From: Lingula anatina
Taxonomy: Eukaryota > Brachiopoda > Lingulata > Lingulida > Lingulidae
DNA: 64,000 nucleotides
Reading direction: 5' to 3'
Assembly (NCBI RefSeq): GCF_001039355.2
Contig: NW_019775706.1
Coordinates: 126,001 to 190,000, forward strand
Under the pieces are notes generated by a model. That model was not told the origin of the DNA, did no database searches, and worked only from the letters and a program-made list of their open reading frames with translations. Both the position numbers and the translations under genes were made by a program. Of this stretch, positions 34,220 through 46,972 are shown in pieces (position 1 is the first letter of the stretch; each line of letters opens with the position of its first letter).

Positions 34220-37200
34220 ATGTCTCACCTGGTCCCACTGGACCTAGAGAAGCTGGAGGGGGACGCTAAGAGGAACGCTACCAAGCAGGTAGCCGCCATG
34301 ATCCAGAGACCTGATCAGCTGGAAAAGGTGGACCAGTATAAAAGGAGGGTTGTGCGCAAAAAGGTGGGTACCACTGAATATCTCAGTGGCAGATCTGGGA
34401 GGTAGGGCAGGCCACAAACCTCATATTCCACATACACACACCAGATCTAGGGGTGCCTCTAATCCACCAACACAGTGAAAGGTTCTTTTTTCAGACACCC
34501 CCCCCCCCCCCTCTTGAAAGTGCTGCCAGATGATGGCTCTTACTGCATTATATCTATATAATATTTGTAATGATGATGTGTTCCAGGCGAAAGTTCAAGC
34601 CATGTTGAAGATGGCCCTGCAGATGATGGTTCCTACTGTCCTACTGGTATGTCTATATAATTTTTAAATGGTGTTTTGTTTTAGGCGGCAGTTGAAGCCA
34701 TGTTGAAGACGGCCCTCCAGTCTCAGTTGGAAGGTGTCAGGACTGGTCTGTCACAACTCCAGGCGGGGTTACATGATGTCAAGGAGACCAAACAAAGGTA
34801 CAGTGCATCATGGCAACCACTCACTGTATCATGGCAACCACTCACTGTATTTGGTCATGGATTTCTATTACCGACAGTTAATACTCACAAAACTCAAACA
34901 AAACTGTACTAATCATTTTACTCACTGTTGAAAGCCAAGTCCAGAAATTAATTCCAAAAAAGGTGTCCAGAAATCTTCATAAACAAGTTGCATATTATTC
35001 AGAGCAGTTATTTTCCTTTGCAGTCTCCAAGAGTTGGAGGATACGTATAAATCCACTGCACACCTTCAAGAGAAACTGAACAAAGTTAGAGATGAGAATC
35101 TAAGACATAGACAGGTATGTTATGCCCCAGATCCACATGAAAATTTCAATGCAATGATATTTTTACATTTTCTTAAACCTATTTTGAATCTGTTCATTGT
35201 GTGGCTAAGAACAGGTAGAGTTAAAAAAATTATGTACTCAGTAACACAGTGGTTTGTGGAGATGCTATACACTAATACAGATTGTTGGTATTATACTTGA
35301 CATATCTTTTTCTTTATAGCTGGCTGCTGCAGTGGAGAATTTAAAACATATTTTCACTGTGCCAGAGACAGTTAAGAAGACAGGGGAACTTATCACTGAT
35401 GGAAAGCTGCTGCATGCTCACAAATGGTAAATACTCAACACAGGTGGATTTAGAGTGAAGTTTGAGAGAGAGAGTGTGTGTGTGCGTGTATGTTTGAGAG
35501 AGAGAGAGAGAGTGTGGTGGGGAAAGGACAATTCTGTTTCTCTTATGATTTGGCTTTTTTGCCATCAGATATGGCTAGGAAAATTAGGCAGATATTTGCA
35601 GTGAAGTGAGGTGTTGATTAAGAAAAAAAAAAAAGGTGCAGATTGCTGATGATATCTAGGAATACATCAGACAAGTGTAATTTGTGTTTGAATTATTAAG
35701 TATATAAATGTCTCTTACTGATAAGATGCTTCCAATCATATCCAATCATACTGACCAAGAGATATCTAAAAATTACTAATAATTCCTTTCAGTCTCACGG
35801 ATCTGGAGATGTCCAGAGATGATCTCCTCCTTGAACTGGACAGGCAGCCATCTGTGAGCCAAACTGATAAAAATGTGAGTAAAACATGATACAAGCATGA
35901 CGAACATGTTTATTATACTTGTGTAAAATTTGTGGCAAAATTAGCTGGTATCCAAATGAATGATACAATAAACAAACAAACAAAGGAATAAATAAGTACA
36001 TATGTAAATGGATAAACTAGAAAAGCGCTCCGAGATCACAGACCTCCGCCAAGGCAGCAAAGTCTCCACCCAATGCCGTTTCACCCCTAAATTTTCATTC
36101 TATAATGATTTAGTTTTATGATTTTTGATTATTGATTGATATTATTGATTGATTATTGATCCGGATCACCACCAAAAACTAATCATCTGTTCCTTGGCCC
36201 ACTTCTGACAGTTCCTGAAAATTTCATCAAAATCAGTCCATAACTTAGATTTTTGATTATTGATTATTGATCCAGATCACCACCAAAAACTAATCACTTC
36301 TCAGTTAACCCATTTCTGACCTACCCTGAAAATTCCATCAAAATTCATCCATAACTTTTTGAGTTATGTTGATGACAAACAGACAGACAGACAAACAAAC
36401 AAACAAACAAACATGGGTGAAAACATAACCAGAGGTAAAACAGGCAGAGGTAATAATTGGACATTGATAAGTAAATAAATAAAGGAATAAATTAGAGATG
36501 AAAGTCTTTGTTTTAGCTCCCTCCTCTGAGGTTCTTGCATTCTTTAGAATTTTCAAAGGTCCACTTTCATCTCTGATAAATGAATAATTAAATAGGTAAA
36601 TGAATAGATAAATAATTTGATTGATTAATTAACAGATCCTTTACCTCTCCAGATGATTCTGAATTACTTCAAAGATGTGAGCACGCTGTCCCAGGAGCTG
36701 GGCAAGCAACTGTGGATCAGGCTCCAGAGAACACTGACCACCGTCCGGCGAGACCCCACCGCCATAGTAACAGCACTTAGGATCATAGAGAGGGAGGAGA
36801 GGTTGGTAGGACTTAAGTCACCATGGTTACCATTGCTATGGTTACTGCTGCTATGGCTACCACTGTAATTAAGAAATGTTAGAAAGCATACTTTCTGGTC
36901 TCAATGAAAAATCTATGTTGAAAGTTAGTTTTGAGTTAATTTTTTTTTTGGTACTAGTACTTCCAAGCAGGGACATATGTTGGTAAAAGAAAGAATGAGT
37001 TTATGCTGGGTAATACATCAGTGGTATTGACTGTATTAATGATTATTTGGCCTGAACCCAGCCCATTGTATTGAACAACTTTAAGATTAAATTTTACTCT
37101 TGGAAGTACTTTTCATTATTTTAATTGAGTGTTTGATAACATTGGAAGTAATTTTTGTTTCCAGGAAAGACAGTTTTATGCTGAAGAGACAAGAACAGAC

Positions 37201-37976
37201 AGGATTTCTTCCTCCTGGTAGACCTAAGAAATGGAGAGAGAAGTGTTTTGAGGTGCTTGGAGAAGCTGTTGCTGCCAGGTAAGAATTAGATCCATAATGA
37301 TATTAATTTGTGCTTTCTGATAAAATGATTTATTTTAAAGCATGTAAAAAGTTTCTTGTTATTTCTTTCATATTTTCACCCATATATTACCTTTGTTTTG
37401 TAAAGGTGATAGTTAAACATTAGTTAAACAATATAGATCAAAAACATTTATGTTCCTAATTTCATTATTATAGGATTAGTATGATAGCATGATAGTATTT
37501 TCAGAATTAAGGAAAGCTGACTTTATCAAGAGCAACTCAATACAGCTGCCTAATTTTTGTTCCCACTCCATTTATGGCTGATGGCATCAAACTTGAGGAC
37601 CTGAACTCCATTTAGGTGCCTCATTCTCATTTCCACTTAATTAATGACTCTGATTTCAGGATTGAGGGCAGCCAGCTTGAAGACCGGACCCTGGAAAAGA
37701 TGTGGCTGGTCAGACATCTAGAGATCACCAGACAGCTGACCATAGAAGACCTCAGGGTGGTCAAGGTATTAACACTGACCATTACTATGACCATGGCATA
37801 ATTGTACTCTTGTTAGAACCTGCAAATGTAATTTAGGTATATTATCCATCTGAATTTCTATGCAAGAAATAGATTATATGATTACTGATAAAACATGAGT
37901 AGCTTCTGAAGAGACCCAAGGTTTCTCAACCTTGATCATTACACAAAAGACAAAATTGTTATAATGGTATTTCAAG

Positions 37977-38020
<44 letters not shown>

Positions 38021-39932
38021 CCAGTCAGTGTGTGAGCCCTGTTTTCCACCAGAATATGATGTTGTACAGAGATACTTGAAGATGTACCATGAAGCCATAG
38101 GAAATCATGTGAGTTAGCATTGATATAAACAAATAAATAAATAAATAAATGAATAAATAAATAAATAAATAAATAAGTTATAAACTTTGGATAAAAGATT
38201 ATACAAGATTGAAGAACTGTTAACTTTCTACTGCAACAGAATGTATCAGAGTGAAAAAGAAAGTATAATGTGGAGTTTAGCCTTGTTATTTTATCAGTCT
38301 CCCAGGATAGATAGAGTTTCATCAATTTGATAATTCAGTAGAACAAAATGTTGAGATGACCAAAGACATATTAAGTGATTTTAAGCTAAACAATGTTCAT
38401 TGAAAAAAGAGTTGACATGAAAGGTTGCCTCAGTAATTGTTATTTACAATTTATGTTTCAGATTTTGGAATTAATATCGCAGGATTTGGAAAAGAATGAA
38501 ATAGTCTCACTCCTGACCTGGGTGAATGCATATTGGTGAGTGGTTTGAATCCATCCTCTCTCTCCCTCCTCTCTCTCTCTCTTATGCTGATAGGTAATTA
38601 AGTCTCTCAACCACCCTGAACTTATAGATATTGTTTGTAGTATTTTACATTCAGTTGAATATTCATGCTCAAGTTTGAAGATATAAGGTCCCATTTAAAC
38701 ACCCAGAGCTTCAGAGATGCCTGGTCCAGGAAACAGCATATCCTGTGCATGCTGACTAGTGATTTGAGGTCAACAATCTCTGAAGTTCTGTGTACAACCT
38801 GCTGATAAGTGATGTTAAGTCTCAACAATCTCTGAAATTGTGTGTCCGTTCAGGTCGACTCACCTGATGAACCATCCTGAGCTGAAAGATTTGAACAAAG
38901 ACAACCTGGGCCCTCTCCTGGAGAACAGTGTTCTGGAGGATCTGCAACAAAAGTCAGTGCACAGTTCTAATCCATTCTTTCTTTTTTAAGTAAATCATTT
39001 AGATTCTGATTTATAAATAATAATCTGTCTCTCTCTCATACTCTTCATACAAAGGTTAATGTGATAAGTTAAATGCTAAATCATGTTATAATGTACCGGT
39101 ATGTCCAAACATTAATAATTATGAATTAAAAAAGTTTTTCATCTTATTTATTTGATTAGAATATTATCATCTTCACATGAAATAACATATTATGAGTAAA
39201 CATGAAATAAATCATACTGTTACATTTCAAGGTACCTGACCACTATGAAGAAGGATATAGAAGACTGGATGAGCAAGGCTCTGCAGTCAGATCTAAAGGT
39301 GGGCAGTAGTGACCAGTGGGCGGTAGTGGGGTAGCAGCTTAATTAAGAATAGGCTCAGAAATCTACAATCTGAATCAAAATTTTATAGTTTGAGGACCAT
39401 ATGTATATATAATTGAATATCATTTAAAATAAATGCTCAAATTCCCAGTGGTCCTGATGTCTTCTAAATTTGAAAAATATATATTTTACCAGTAACAGTT
39501 TGATAACAAATGTACTAATTATCAGAGGGCTGGTATTGCAGACTGATTGTATAGCTGATTGTATACAAGTCTTATTCTTTTCCAAGGACTGGTTTCGGGA
39601 GATCAAACCTGACTCAGATGCTCAAGGTTACTTCAGCACTCCAATGCCTATCATTCTATTTGAGATGATTGAACAGAATGTAAGTCTTCTCCAGAAATTA
39701 TTTCACAGCTTAATACTTATATCAGTATGTAACATGTATTTTATCTAAGCCATTGAGCAAGGTGTAGGCTATTACCAGGTTTTGTCGTTAGGATTTAAGT
39801 ACGGCTCTGGTTTGATTGCCAAAAGGTTTCAGGTAGAAATAATTCAAGCATGTTCTGTTAAAAAACTATAACAGTAGACCACACGAGAGCCAGGGTTTTC
39901 TCTTAAGCTTGCTGACTTACACTCACACTTAC

Positions 39933-39966
<34 letters not shown>

Positions 39967-42900
39967 GTAACACATTCAAAAATACTGTTAAACCTAACTT
40001 ATTCTTACCAATAATTGTTATAAAAACAATGATATATGTATATCTGTATCTATAGCTCCAAGTTGCAGCTCACATCAACAAGGACCTTACCCTGAAGGTG
40101 CTGGATCTGTGCATAGATGAACTGCAGGCTTTTGCCAAAATGTTCAGTGGTAAGATTCTATGTTTTTATGTTTATAAGTCTTTTAAGGCCTATTTTGAGG
40201 CATTTTTGCTGTGTGAAAATATTTACATAGATGTGCATGGCTTAAACTTTGAGACAAGCATGTGACTACTGGCAGGTCCTACCAGATAGCTAGTCGGTCT
40301 TTCAAAGCTCCGTGTCTTAATGTACATATATTTTAACTTGATAATGCTACTTTGGAACGAATGTTTCAGGTGTATAAATAAACAAACTGACCAAAAAAAA
40401 AAATTTTTTTTTTCTTTTTTAGGAGAGATGAGGCGATATAAAGAACGACACTTTGAAGATAGAGGGCAGCCTCCTTGCTACATCCATTATATGGTGACTT
40501 CACTTTGTCCTCTTCTAGCTCAATGCAAATATTTGAATTGGGAAACAATAATAACTATAATTATAAAAAATCAATTGATATTTATTTCAACATAAATTAC
40601 ATTTTAATCTGTTGCTGCACTTACTAGAAGACTGGATTTAAAGTCCAGTTGTAATTTGCATAATATTTGCTATTTATGTCACATGGCAATCCATGACGGC
40701 TAACCTGCTGAGAGTGGATTGCTCCCAATGGTGATGATGATTTGCTATTCTTCCTTTTCCTTTCCTCCAGATGGCCAACATCAACAACTGCCTGGCATTT
40801 GTGGACCTCATGGATCACCTGTGTAACAAGTACATCAAGGGGGACTCTGCCACGGAGCACAAGAGGTTCCGAACCATGGCCAAGATATTTGAATCCATTT
40901 CCAGAGAGGGGTGAGTCTTCTAATGCAGTTATTATTTTTGATATGAATAATCATAAGGAAAAAAAACTATAATGATAATGATGCTGATGATGATAATTTA
41001 TTTAAAATCACAATCAAGAAGTTAAAGTTTTAACATTCATAATGTAAACACAATACAGATTGTTATATATATTTCAATATAATGTACAAGCCTAAGGAAA
41101 TAATACTAAAATTTATTACGTTAGATCTTGGTTTACATGTTTTAAAATTTAGGTGGTTTGTATTGATACCATATTAAATATTTTCCCTAAAATAAAGCCT
41201 GTACTATTCATTTGAGGTGAAATCCCTAAAGGCCGTGTGGTATCTAATATATTTTTTATTTTTTGATGTTTTTAAAGTTTTCATCTCTAGTTTTGTCCTT
41301 TCTCTTTGCATTATAATTTGTATTATAATTTATTTATACTAATTGAATGATTTCCTGTGGTTTCCGTTTCCATAAATTTTATATTACATGTGTGTAACAT
41401 CAAAATTATTTTCGTTTCTCAGCTGTAGCTACTTACTGGAGGAGGTGTTTATGGATCTCCGTGAACATTTGGATGCACTTCTCACACGAGACAAGTGGTA
41501 TAATAGTCAGGTAATAAATGCTGTAAGAACAGTGATAATTGAAGGGACCATAGGTCTTAAATTGTTGTTTTAATCATTATTGGTTTGAATTTCAGCTAAG
41601 ATTTTGTAAGATTTTGTTGGTATGGCTAAGTGTGCTCTTGATTTGAAGACTGATCTCGTTCCTAAATTTATCATTGACGAAAAATGCAGAAGAAAGTAAG
41701 AATAAATGAATAAAAAAGGTATAAAACATTCCGTGTAATCATACATTAACACCAGGCACTTGAATTCACTCAAGTAAATTGAAAATAGTAGAGAATAGAG
41801 TTATTTTCAAATGAACGCAGCAATTTTATATGTTCCCAGGTTCCCATAGACACCATATGTATCACAGTAGAAGATTACTGCTCTGACTTTATTCACCTCA
41901 AACCAAAGTCCTTCACCCACATCATGGTGACTGCCTTGGAGAGGGTCATGTTGGAATACATCAAGGCACTGGTGACTCCCAGCAGGTGAGTGCTATATTC
42001 ACTGATGATGAATTTTGTCCAGACTTACATGAATTTTAGGGTATTTGGGTGTTGTATTTATGCCCTTTGACCCCCCATCCACACACACCCCCCCAATGTA
42101 AATTGAAGTAGAATGCCTCTAAAACCATGTGTAAAAGATAAGATCATAAAATGTTGCATGTTGATTGCTTAATAGGAAGATCACTTTCCGGAACTATGAA
42201 GATCGTCGCACTGCCGGTGATAAAATAGTACAGGAGGCTGACCAGTTGTTTAACACTTTCCAGCGCCTGGCCCCTGTGTCTGCTGAGGTATAGTGTACAC
42301 ATTACTTCTACACACACTACCATACCTAATACATGGCCAAACCTAACACACTGTCACAACTAACAAAGTGTCACAACTAACAAAGTGTCACATGTTCCAC
42401 AATACCACATTTAACAGTGCCACCTTTCACACACCAACACATCATTCACATATTAGGTAATTTATTTTTAAATGTGTCCTTTTCATTGATCATAGTATGT
42501 TGTGATTTCAGCAAGAGGCCATGATCAACACACTCCCTATGTTGGCTGAGGTACTGAAGTTACAGGACACTGCTATGTTGGCTCTAGAAATTTCTGTAAG
42601 TTGCCAGGTTTTGTGAAGATATTTTTGTTAGTTTGTTTGAAAGAAAAAACATCTGTAAGAATTGGATCTGTGAGCTTCAAAGCCTGCAAGAAAGCGAATA
42701 AAATGTGAAAACATAATTGGTTTGTTTTAAGTTTCACTTCAAATACAATAGATATGAATGTGAGTGTCTTTTGGCTTAAATTCAAGTGTATGAAATGATT
42801 TTCCATCATTTGCCATTACTTAGATGACTGCTGCCCACAAAGTAAAACACTTGAAATTATGAAGAAGCAAAAACTTGTTGACATCTTATGAAAACAAGAC

Positions 42901-43643
42901 ATTTTGATATGAGAATTGTATTTATATTTAATTATATTGACTGTATTTTGATTTTATTTGATTGTATTTATAGTTAATCATTTTGAATGTACCTTGATTT
43001 TATTTCCCCACTCTTGCAGACAATAGCCCAGAAGCACCCTGACGTCCACCCTGAGCAGCTGGTTAACTTGATGGCACTGAGGGGGGATATTGGAAAATCT
43101 GATGCCAGAAATGTAAGTTTTTTTTTTTTTTAATAATAATTTTAAGTCCCGGAATCTGTTTTCTTTAAATGACTTGGTCAAAAATGTATCTTTTTAACAT
43201 CTGATAAGCATTTTAGGTTACTGTGTTGCCTTTCACAGATAGCCTAAAGGCTGGCTTCCCTTATTTTATCTAAATTTCCTTTCGCAGATGAACCAAAGGC
43301 CTGCTCTCCTTAACTCATCTGACAAAGTTGCCTTTCACAGATAAATTTAAGACCTGCTCCCCTTATTTTACCAACCTATTGATTGCCTTCAAAATGATGA
43401 TATTAACTCAGAGTGTTGACATTATCCACAAAGGTATATTAATTTTAGGATACATGACTCATTCATCAGATTCAGAAGCTCTGGAACCAGTATAAGCTTA
43501 GATTTACGTATTTTATTTCTCACTCTATATTCTATGTATTTTAAATTATTTTTGAAATTATTTCTTTCCAGTTGGCAATTGAAGCAGTGGGCGAGGAAGA
43601 GTCGAGACCAGTGGGGCTGTTTACTAAAGTGCAAAATTTATAA
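34220..43643 (+). CDS. EXOC3: Exocyst complex component 3 (Sec6)
   Basis: There are 22 coding exons: 34220-34363, 34685-34797, 35024-35114, 35320-35426, 35793-35874, 36653-36801, 37165-37278, 37660-37765, 38025-38108, 38462-38535, 38854-38952, 39232-39298, 39587-39679, 40056-40149, 40423-40493, 40771-40910, 41423-41510, 41840-41985, 42176-42287, 42512-42595, 43020-43112 and 43572-43643. Every join keeps phase and the sum is 740 aa, matching the ~745 aa of vertebrate EXOC3. Hallmark stretches include [57 protein letters not shown] and [16 protein letters not shown]. Sec6 is a helical-rod subunit of the octameric exocyst, which tethers secretory vesicles to the plasma membrane and contacts SNAREs. 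No signal or membrane segment is expected or seen. No key region is missing. Confidence 0.96.
34587..34646 (+). other. Exon-like tandem duplicate ahead of EXOC3 exon 2
   Basis: This 60 nt segment sits between a TTCCAG acceptor and a GTATGT donor. It reads [20 protein letters not shown] in phase 0, close to the start of the true exon 2 ([19 protein letters not shown]). The surrounding ~93 bp (34528-34620) is repeated at 34621-34720. Splicing it in would add 20 residues without a frame change. It is either a decaying partial exon duplication or a rarely used cassette exon. Confidence 0.6.
36016..36455. mobile_element. Dispersed element with CCTCCGCC / GGCAGAGGTAAT ends
   Basis: This starts ACTAGAAAAGCGCTCCGAGA, has two copies of a segment like CCGGATCACCACCAAAAACTAA, then TTCCATCAAAATTCATCCATAAC, a run of (CAAA)n and GGGTGAAAACATAACC, and ends CAGAGGTAATAATT. 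This layout is shared by a repeat common in marine animal genomes. It lies in an EXOC3 intron and is non-coding. Confidence 0.65.
37976..38020. repeat. (TAT)n microsatellite abutting an EXOC3 splice acceptor
   Basis: About 14 TAT units end at 38020, directly before the CCAG acceptor of exon 9. The usual polypyrimidine tract is replaced by this repeat. Confidence 0.9.
38129..38177. repeat. (AAAT)n microsatellite
   Basis: About 12 AAAT/AATA units in the EXOC3 intron after exon 9. Confidence 0.9.
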
Positions 43644-44934
43644 CAGACACAAGTTTAACTACAGTGTTACATTGCATGTGATATAAAAAGTTGAATAATT
43701 GCTAAACTGATAATTATAATTGGTAAAAAAAATCATGGCCAGTATATCCTTGTAAGATGGCGGGGAAATTATTACAGTGCTTTCCTAATTGTTATGACTA
43801 TACTTGCTGTATTGGAGAAATCTGCCCGTAGAAAGCAATTTCAGAAAGGGGGGGGGGAGGTCTTTTTCTGATAAAAAGGACCTTTTACCAGAGCAGAAAT
43901 TTTCCTGGCAAAAACTGGAGGAGGGGGGGGGGGGAGGTCTTTGCACCCATCCCAACAGTAACAACAACAGGTTTAGACACTGACACTAAGCTGCTGTCAC
44001 TGCACCAGTTTGGTCTTCTCTCTAGTGACCATGATCGACTGTGGATGAGGAAGAATTATGTGTCAGCTTTCCTTTAAGTTGCAAAAAAAAAAAAAAAAAA
44101 CTGTCATCAGATTTTTAAAGTCTGGCAGCAGTTCAGGAAGGAAACTAATTTTGCTTTCCTTGTAACGTGTTGTATAAAGACTGCCATATACATTTATGTG
44201 AATTAAAATTGCACATTGTCATACCAGAATACAGGCAAATATATGGATATGATGTAATTATTTGGTCAACGAAATCAAAATGGTGCTTAATTGTCAATGA
44301 GTTAAAAAGTGCATGCTGTACTTGTCTTGAGTATTCAAAGGTTGATACAAAAAAAAAATAATAATAATAAATAAATAAAAATAAATAAATAAATAAATGG
44401 TGAAATAAATAGGTGGAATACCCTAGTTTACAGTTTTTTTATTATTTATTTATTTATGTCTTATGTTACTGATGATTCTTTGGAGTTAAAGCCGTTATTG
44501 TTTTTTTAAAGATGTAAATTTTTTATTAGTTTCTTGATCTAGAGTAAGTGCATATTTTTGACTTTATCAAAATTTGATCACAAGGGAACTTCGTCAAATA
44601 CAACTGTTACAGTGTAAAAAATGATAATTCTAAAAATAAAAATACTATGTATAAGTACTAGTATGTATGTTGAGTCTGAAATCCAAATTTGTTCAGTGTA
44701 CAAAATAACATGAAAAAAAAAAATTAAAAGGCAAGTAAAAAAATGATTAAAACAGGAAAATTAATTAAAACAATGTAGATCTAGAAGTAAACATGTTACT
44801 TGATCACTCACTCTAAAAAGTCGTTAATAGAAACCTACTATATCTACTTTATCTCCCTTGCAATATACGGTGCTGCCATCTGGCGATAAGAAATGCACTC
44901 ACAAGTAACATTTTAGACAAATCACTGATCAAAC
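43644..44934. other. EXOC3 3' flank
   Basis: AT-rich DNA after the EXOC3 stop. It has G-run rich segments at 43845-43940 and (AAAT)n at about 44360-44400; several AATAAA words there could end the transcript. No further exon was seen. Confidence 0.5.
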
Positions 44935-45320
44935 TTACCTTCACCTCGGGATGAGCGAGCACCGGTCTTCCGGCTATTTCCGGCACATTTTCTTTTGTCA
45001 ACACTTAGCGACAATGTGCGACCGGTGACTCATTTATTTACAAAGATTTAAGGAGTGCGGTTCTCAATGAATAACCACTTAAATAACGAAAACGCACATT
45101 ATATTTCGCGTGGAAGCATATATTTCATTATACATTTTTCATTTTATCATAATTTATGCTGAAAACGATCAGACGCAAGGAAGCGAGTGAATCAGTCGTA
45201 AACCAGGCGGTTACAGCAATTTGACAGATCACGAAGGAAAAAGAACCGTTATAGCTATCCCACCGACCGGGAAGACCCCCAACTGCAAAGAGGGGTTAAG
45301 TATTCAAATCCCACAGGTAT
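44935..45320 (+). promoter_or_regulatory. Candidate promoter and 5' untranslated exon of the clavesin-like gene
   Basis: Compared with its flanks, this stretch is GC-balanced with several CpGs (ACCGGTCTTCCGG, GCGACCGGTGACTCA). Around 45315 it has a good donor, CCCACAG|GTATGTGATG. A non-coding first exon here would splice to the exon carrying the clavesin ATG at 46973, where several TTTTCAG acceptors precede the start. This is inference from composition and splice signals only. Confidence 0.4.
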
Positions 45321-45929
45321 GTGATGTAGTTGTAAAACTCCGAGAGAGAGAGAGAGAGAGGATAAATTTATTTCACCCGAGGGCGAGGGTATTTACTCAC
45401 ACCTCTATAACGGCGCTCCGGATGAGGGGAGAAGTAAGCTTTTCTGTAGCACCATCTGGTAATACAGGGTATAATTTACTAGTACCTGAAATGATTTATT
45501 ATCTCTTTTCCGTTCGCTGTATGTCAGGCCATGTCTTGGTTGCGTAATGGAATGTATTAGTGCTTAACATTTAGGGAAATTTTCTTTGGCGGCCGGATCA
45601 TCCGAAATTGCTCTATACCTGACAATACGCTAGAAGAAAAAGAAGAAGAAAAAAGTTTGGTTGCAAATAAACACAGGAAACAGCCATTCACAAGAAAATA
45701 GGGTGATATAAAAGTGAAATACATTAATAGGTAAGAAATATTGTTGATTCCACTCAGCAAATAGGTACTGCATGTTTATCGTCAGGTTGTCTGCATATTT
45801 ATTGGGCACTATATACCAGAGATGAAATTTTTCCAACTATTGGCAGATTTTTGGGAGCTGTAAAGTTCTATCTCTGCTTTATGCTACAGTAGGCAAGTGG
45901 CTCTTGGCAACGCTGCGGACACATGCACA

Positions 45930-45997
45930 TAGAAGGGAAACCAATTTTACAAACATTTGCCATAACTGTAAGAAGACATTTACTCCCCCCCCCCCCC

Positions 45998-46028
<31 letters not shown>

Positions 46029-46225
46029 AGAGAGATTGTGTAACACGTGAAAGAATTCAGAGGAGAGAAGCCATACAAATGACAATATTGCCATTGGACA
46101 TTTACTCTAAAACAGACTTGCCTTGCTCCTGAAAGAATTCACACTGGAGAGAAGCCATACAAATGTCAGTACTGTCAGAAGACATTTCCACAAAAATTGC
46201 TTGTGTAAGGCATGGAAGGTTCAAA
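45930..46225 (+). pseudogene. Decayed C2H2 zinc-finger fragment
   Basis: Pieces of a zinc-finger array are still readable: CHNCKKTFTP near 45958, a GEKPYK linker near 46062, then RIHTGEKPYKCQYCQKTFPQ at about 46134-46193. Stop codons and frame changes separate them. A poly-C/poly-A tract at 45987-46025 interrupts the first finger. No complete finger with both cysteines and both histidines remains. It is a relic of a zinc-finger gene between EXOC3 and the clavesin-like gene. Confidence 0.75.
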
Positions 46226-46972
46226 TTCACACTTGGAGTATAATAGCTTCAGTGGGAACACCCCTTAGCAAGCTGGGTTTGTGGTCTGTAGTGGAGAATT
46301 TTAGTTTGTGACTTATAGGTGTAACCAGCAGAGATTTCAGTTCCAATATTAGGTTTACTACTGTTGCCAGGTTGTTACTGTGGGCTGAGCTGTAGGTGCA
46401 GTGTTTGATACTAGTAAAAGGACATACTGTATATGGTGTGCAATAGAGAGAGAGAGAGAGAGATATTGTGTGCTAGTATTTTTTTTTTATCGCCACACTG
46501 TTTTGTGAAAATAGACTGACAATATAGCCATTGTAAAATTGTAGTGACATTGTTGTGAATTAAGAAGAAAGAGCATATGAACACTGTTATAAATTTGGAG
46601 GGGAAGACAAAGTGATCTAGTGGATCTGTTGTGACAGAGAGTGGAAGGGAGGACTAATGTCTGCATTGAATATCATTGCCACTCCATGAAAACTCCAGTC
46701 ATAGTTAAAAACTTTGAAAACAATAACACAAAATGTTGACTCTGAGTAGAAATACACTTGTCTAGTGGTATGACAACTAAATATTAATTTTTTTTCAGAA
46801 AAAGCTGCTTAGTTTCTTTCGTTTTGTGCTGATCTGTGTCTTAACTTTTCAGAAACAACTGGTTCGTTTTATGTGCTAATCTGTGTCCTTACTTTTCAGA
46901 AAAAGCTGCTTCTTTTTAGTGTGCAAAACTGTGTCCTAACTTTTCAGAAAAAAGCTGGTTCACCAGGGAACC
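46226..46972. other. Short non-coding stretch upstream of the clavesin ATG
   Basis: This holds an (AG)n tract near 46446-46463 and three copies of a phrase like CTTTTCAGAAAAAGCTG (about 46794-46950) just before the coding start. Each copy offers a possible splice acceptor for the 5' untranslated region. Confidence 0.5.
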
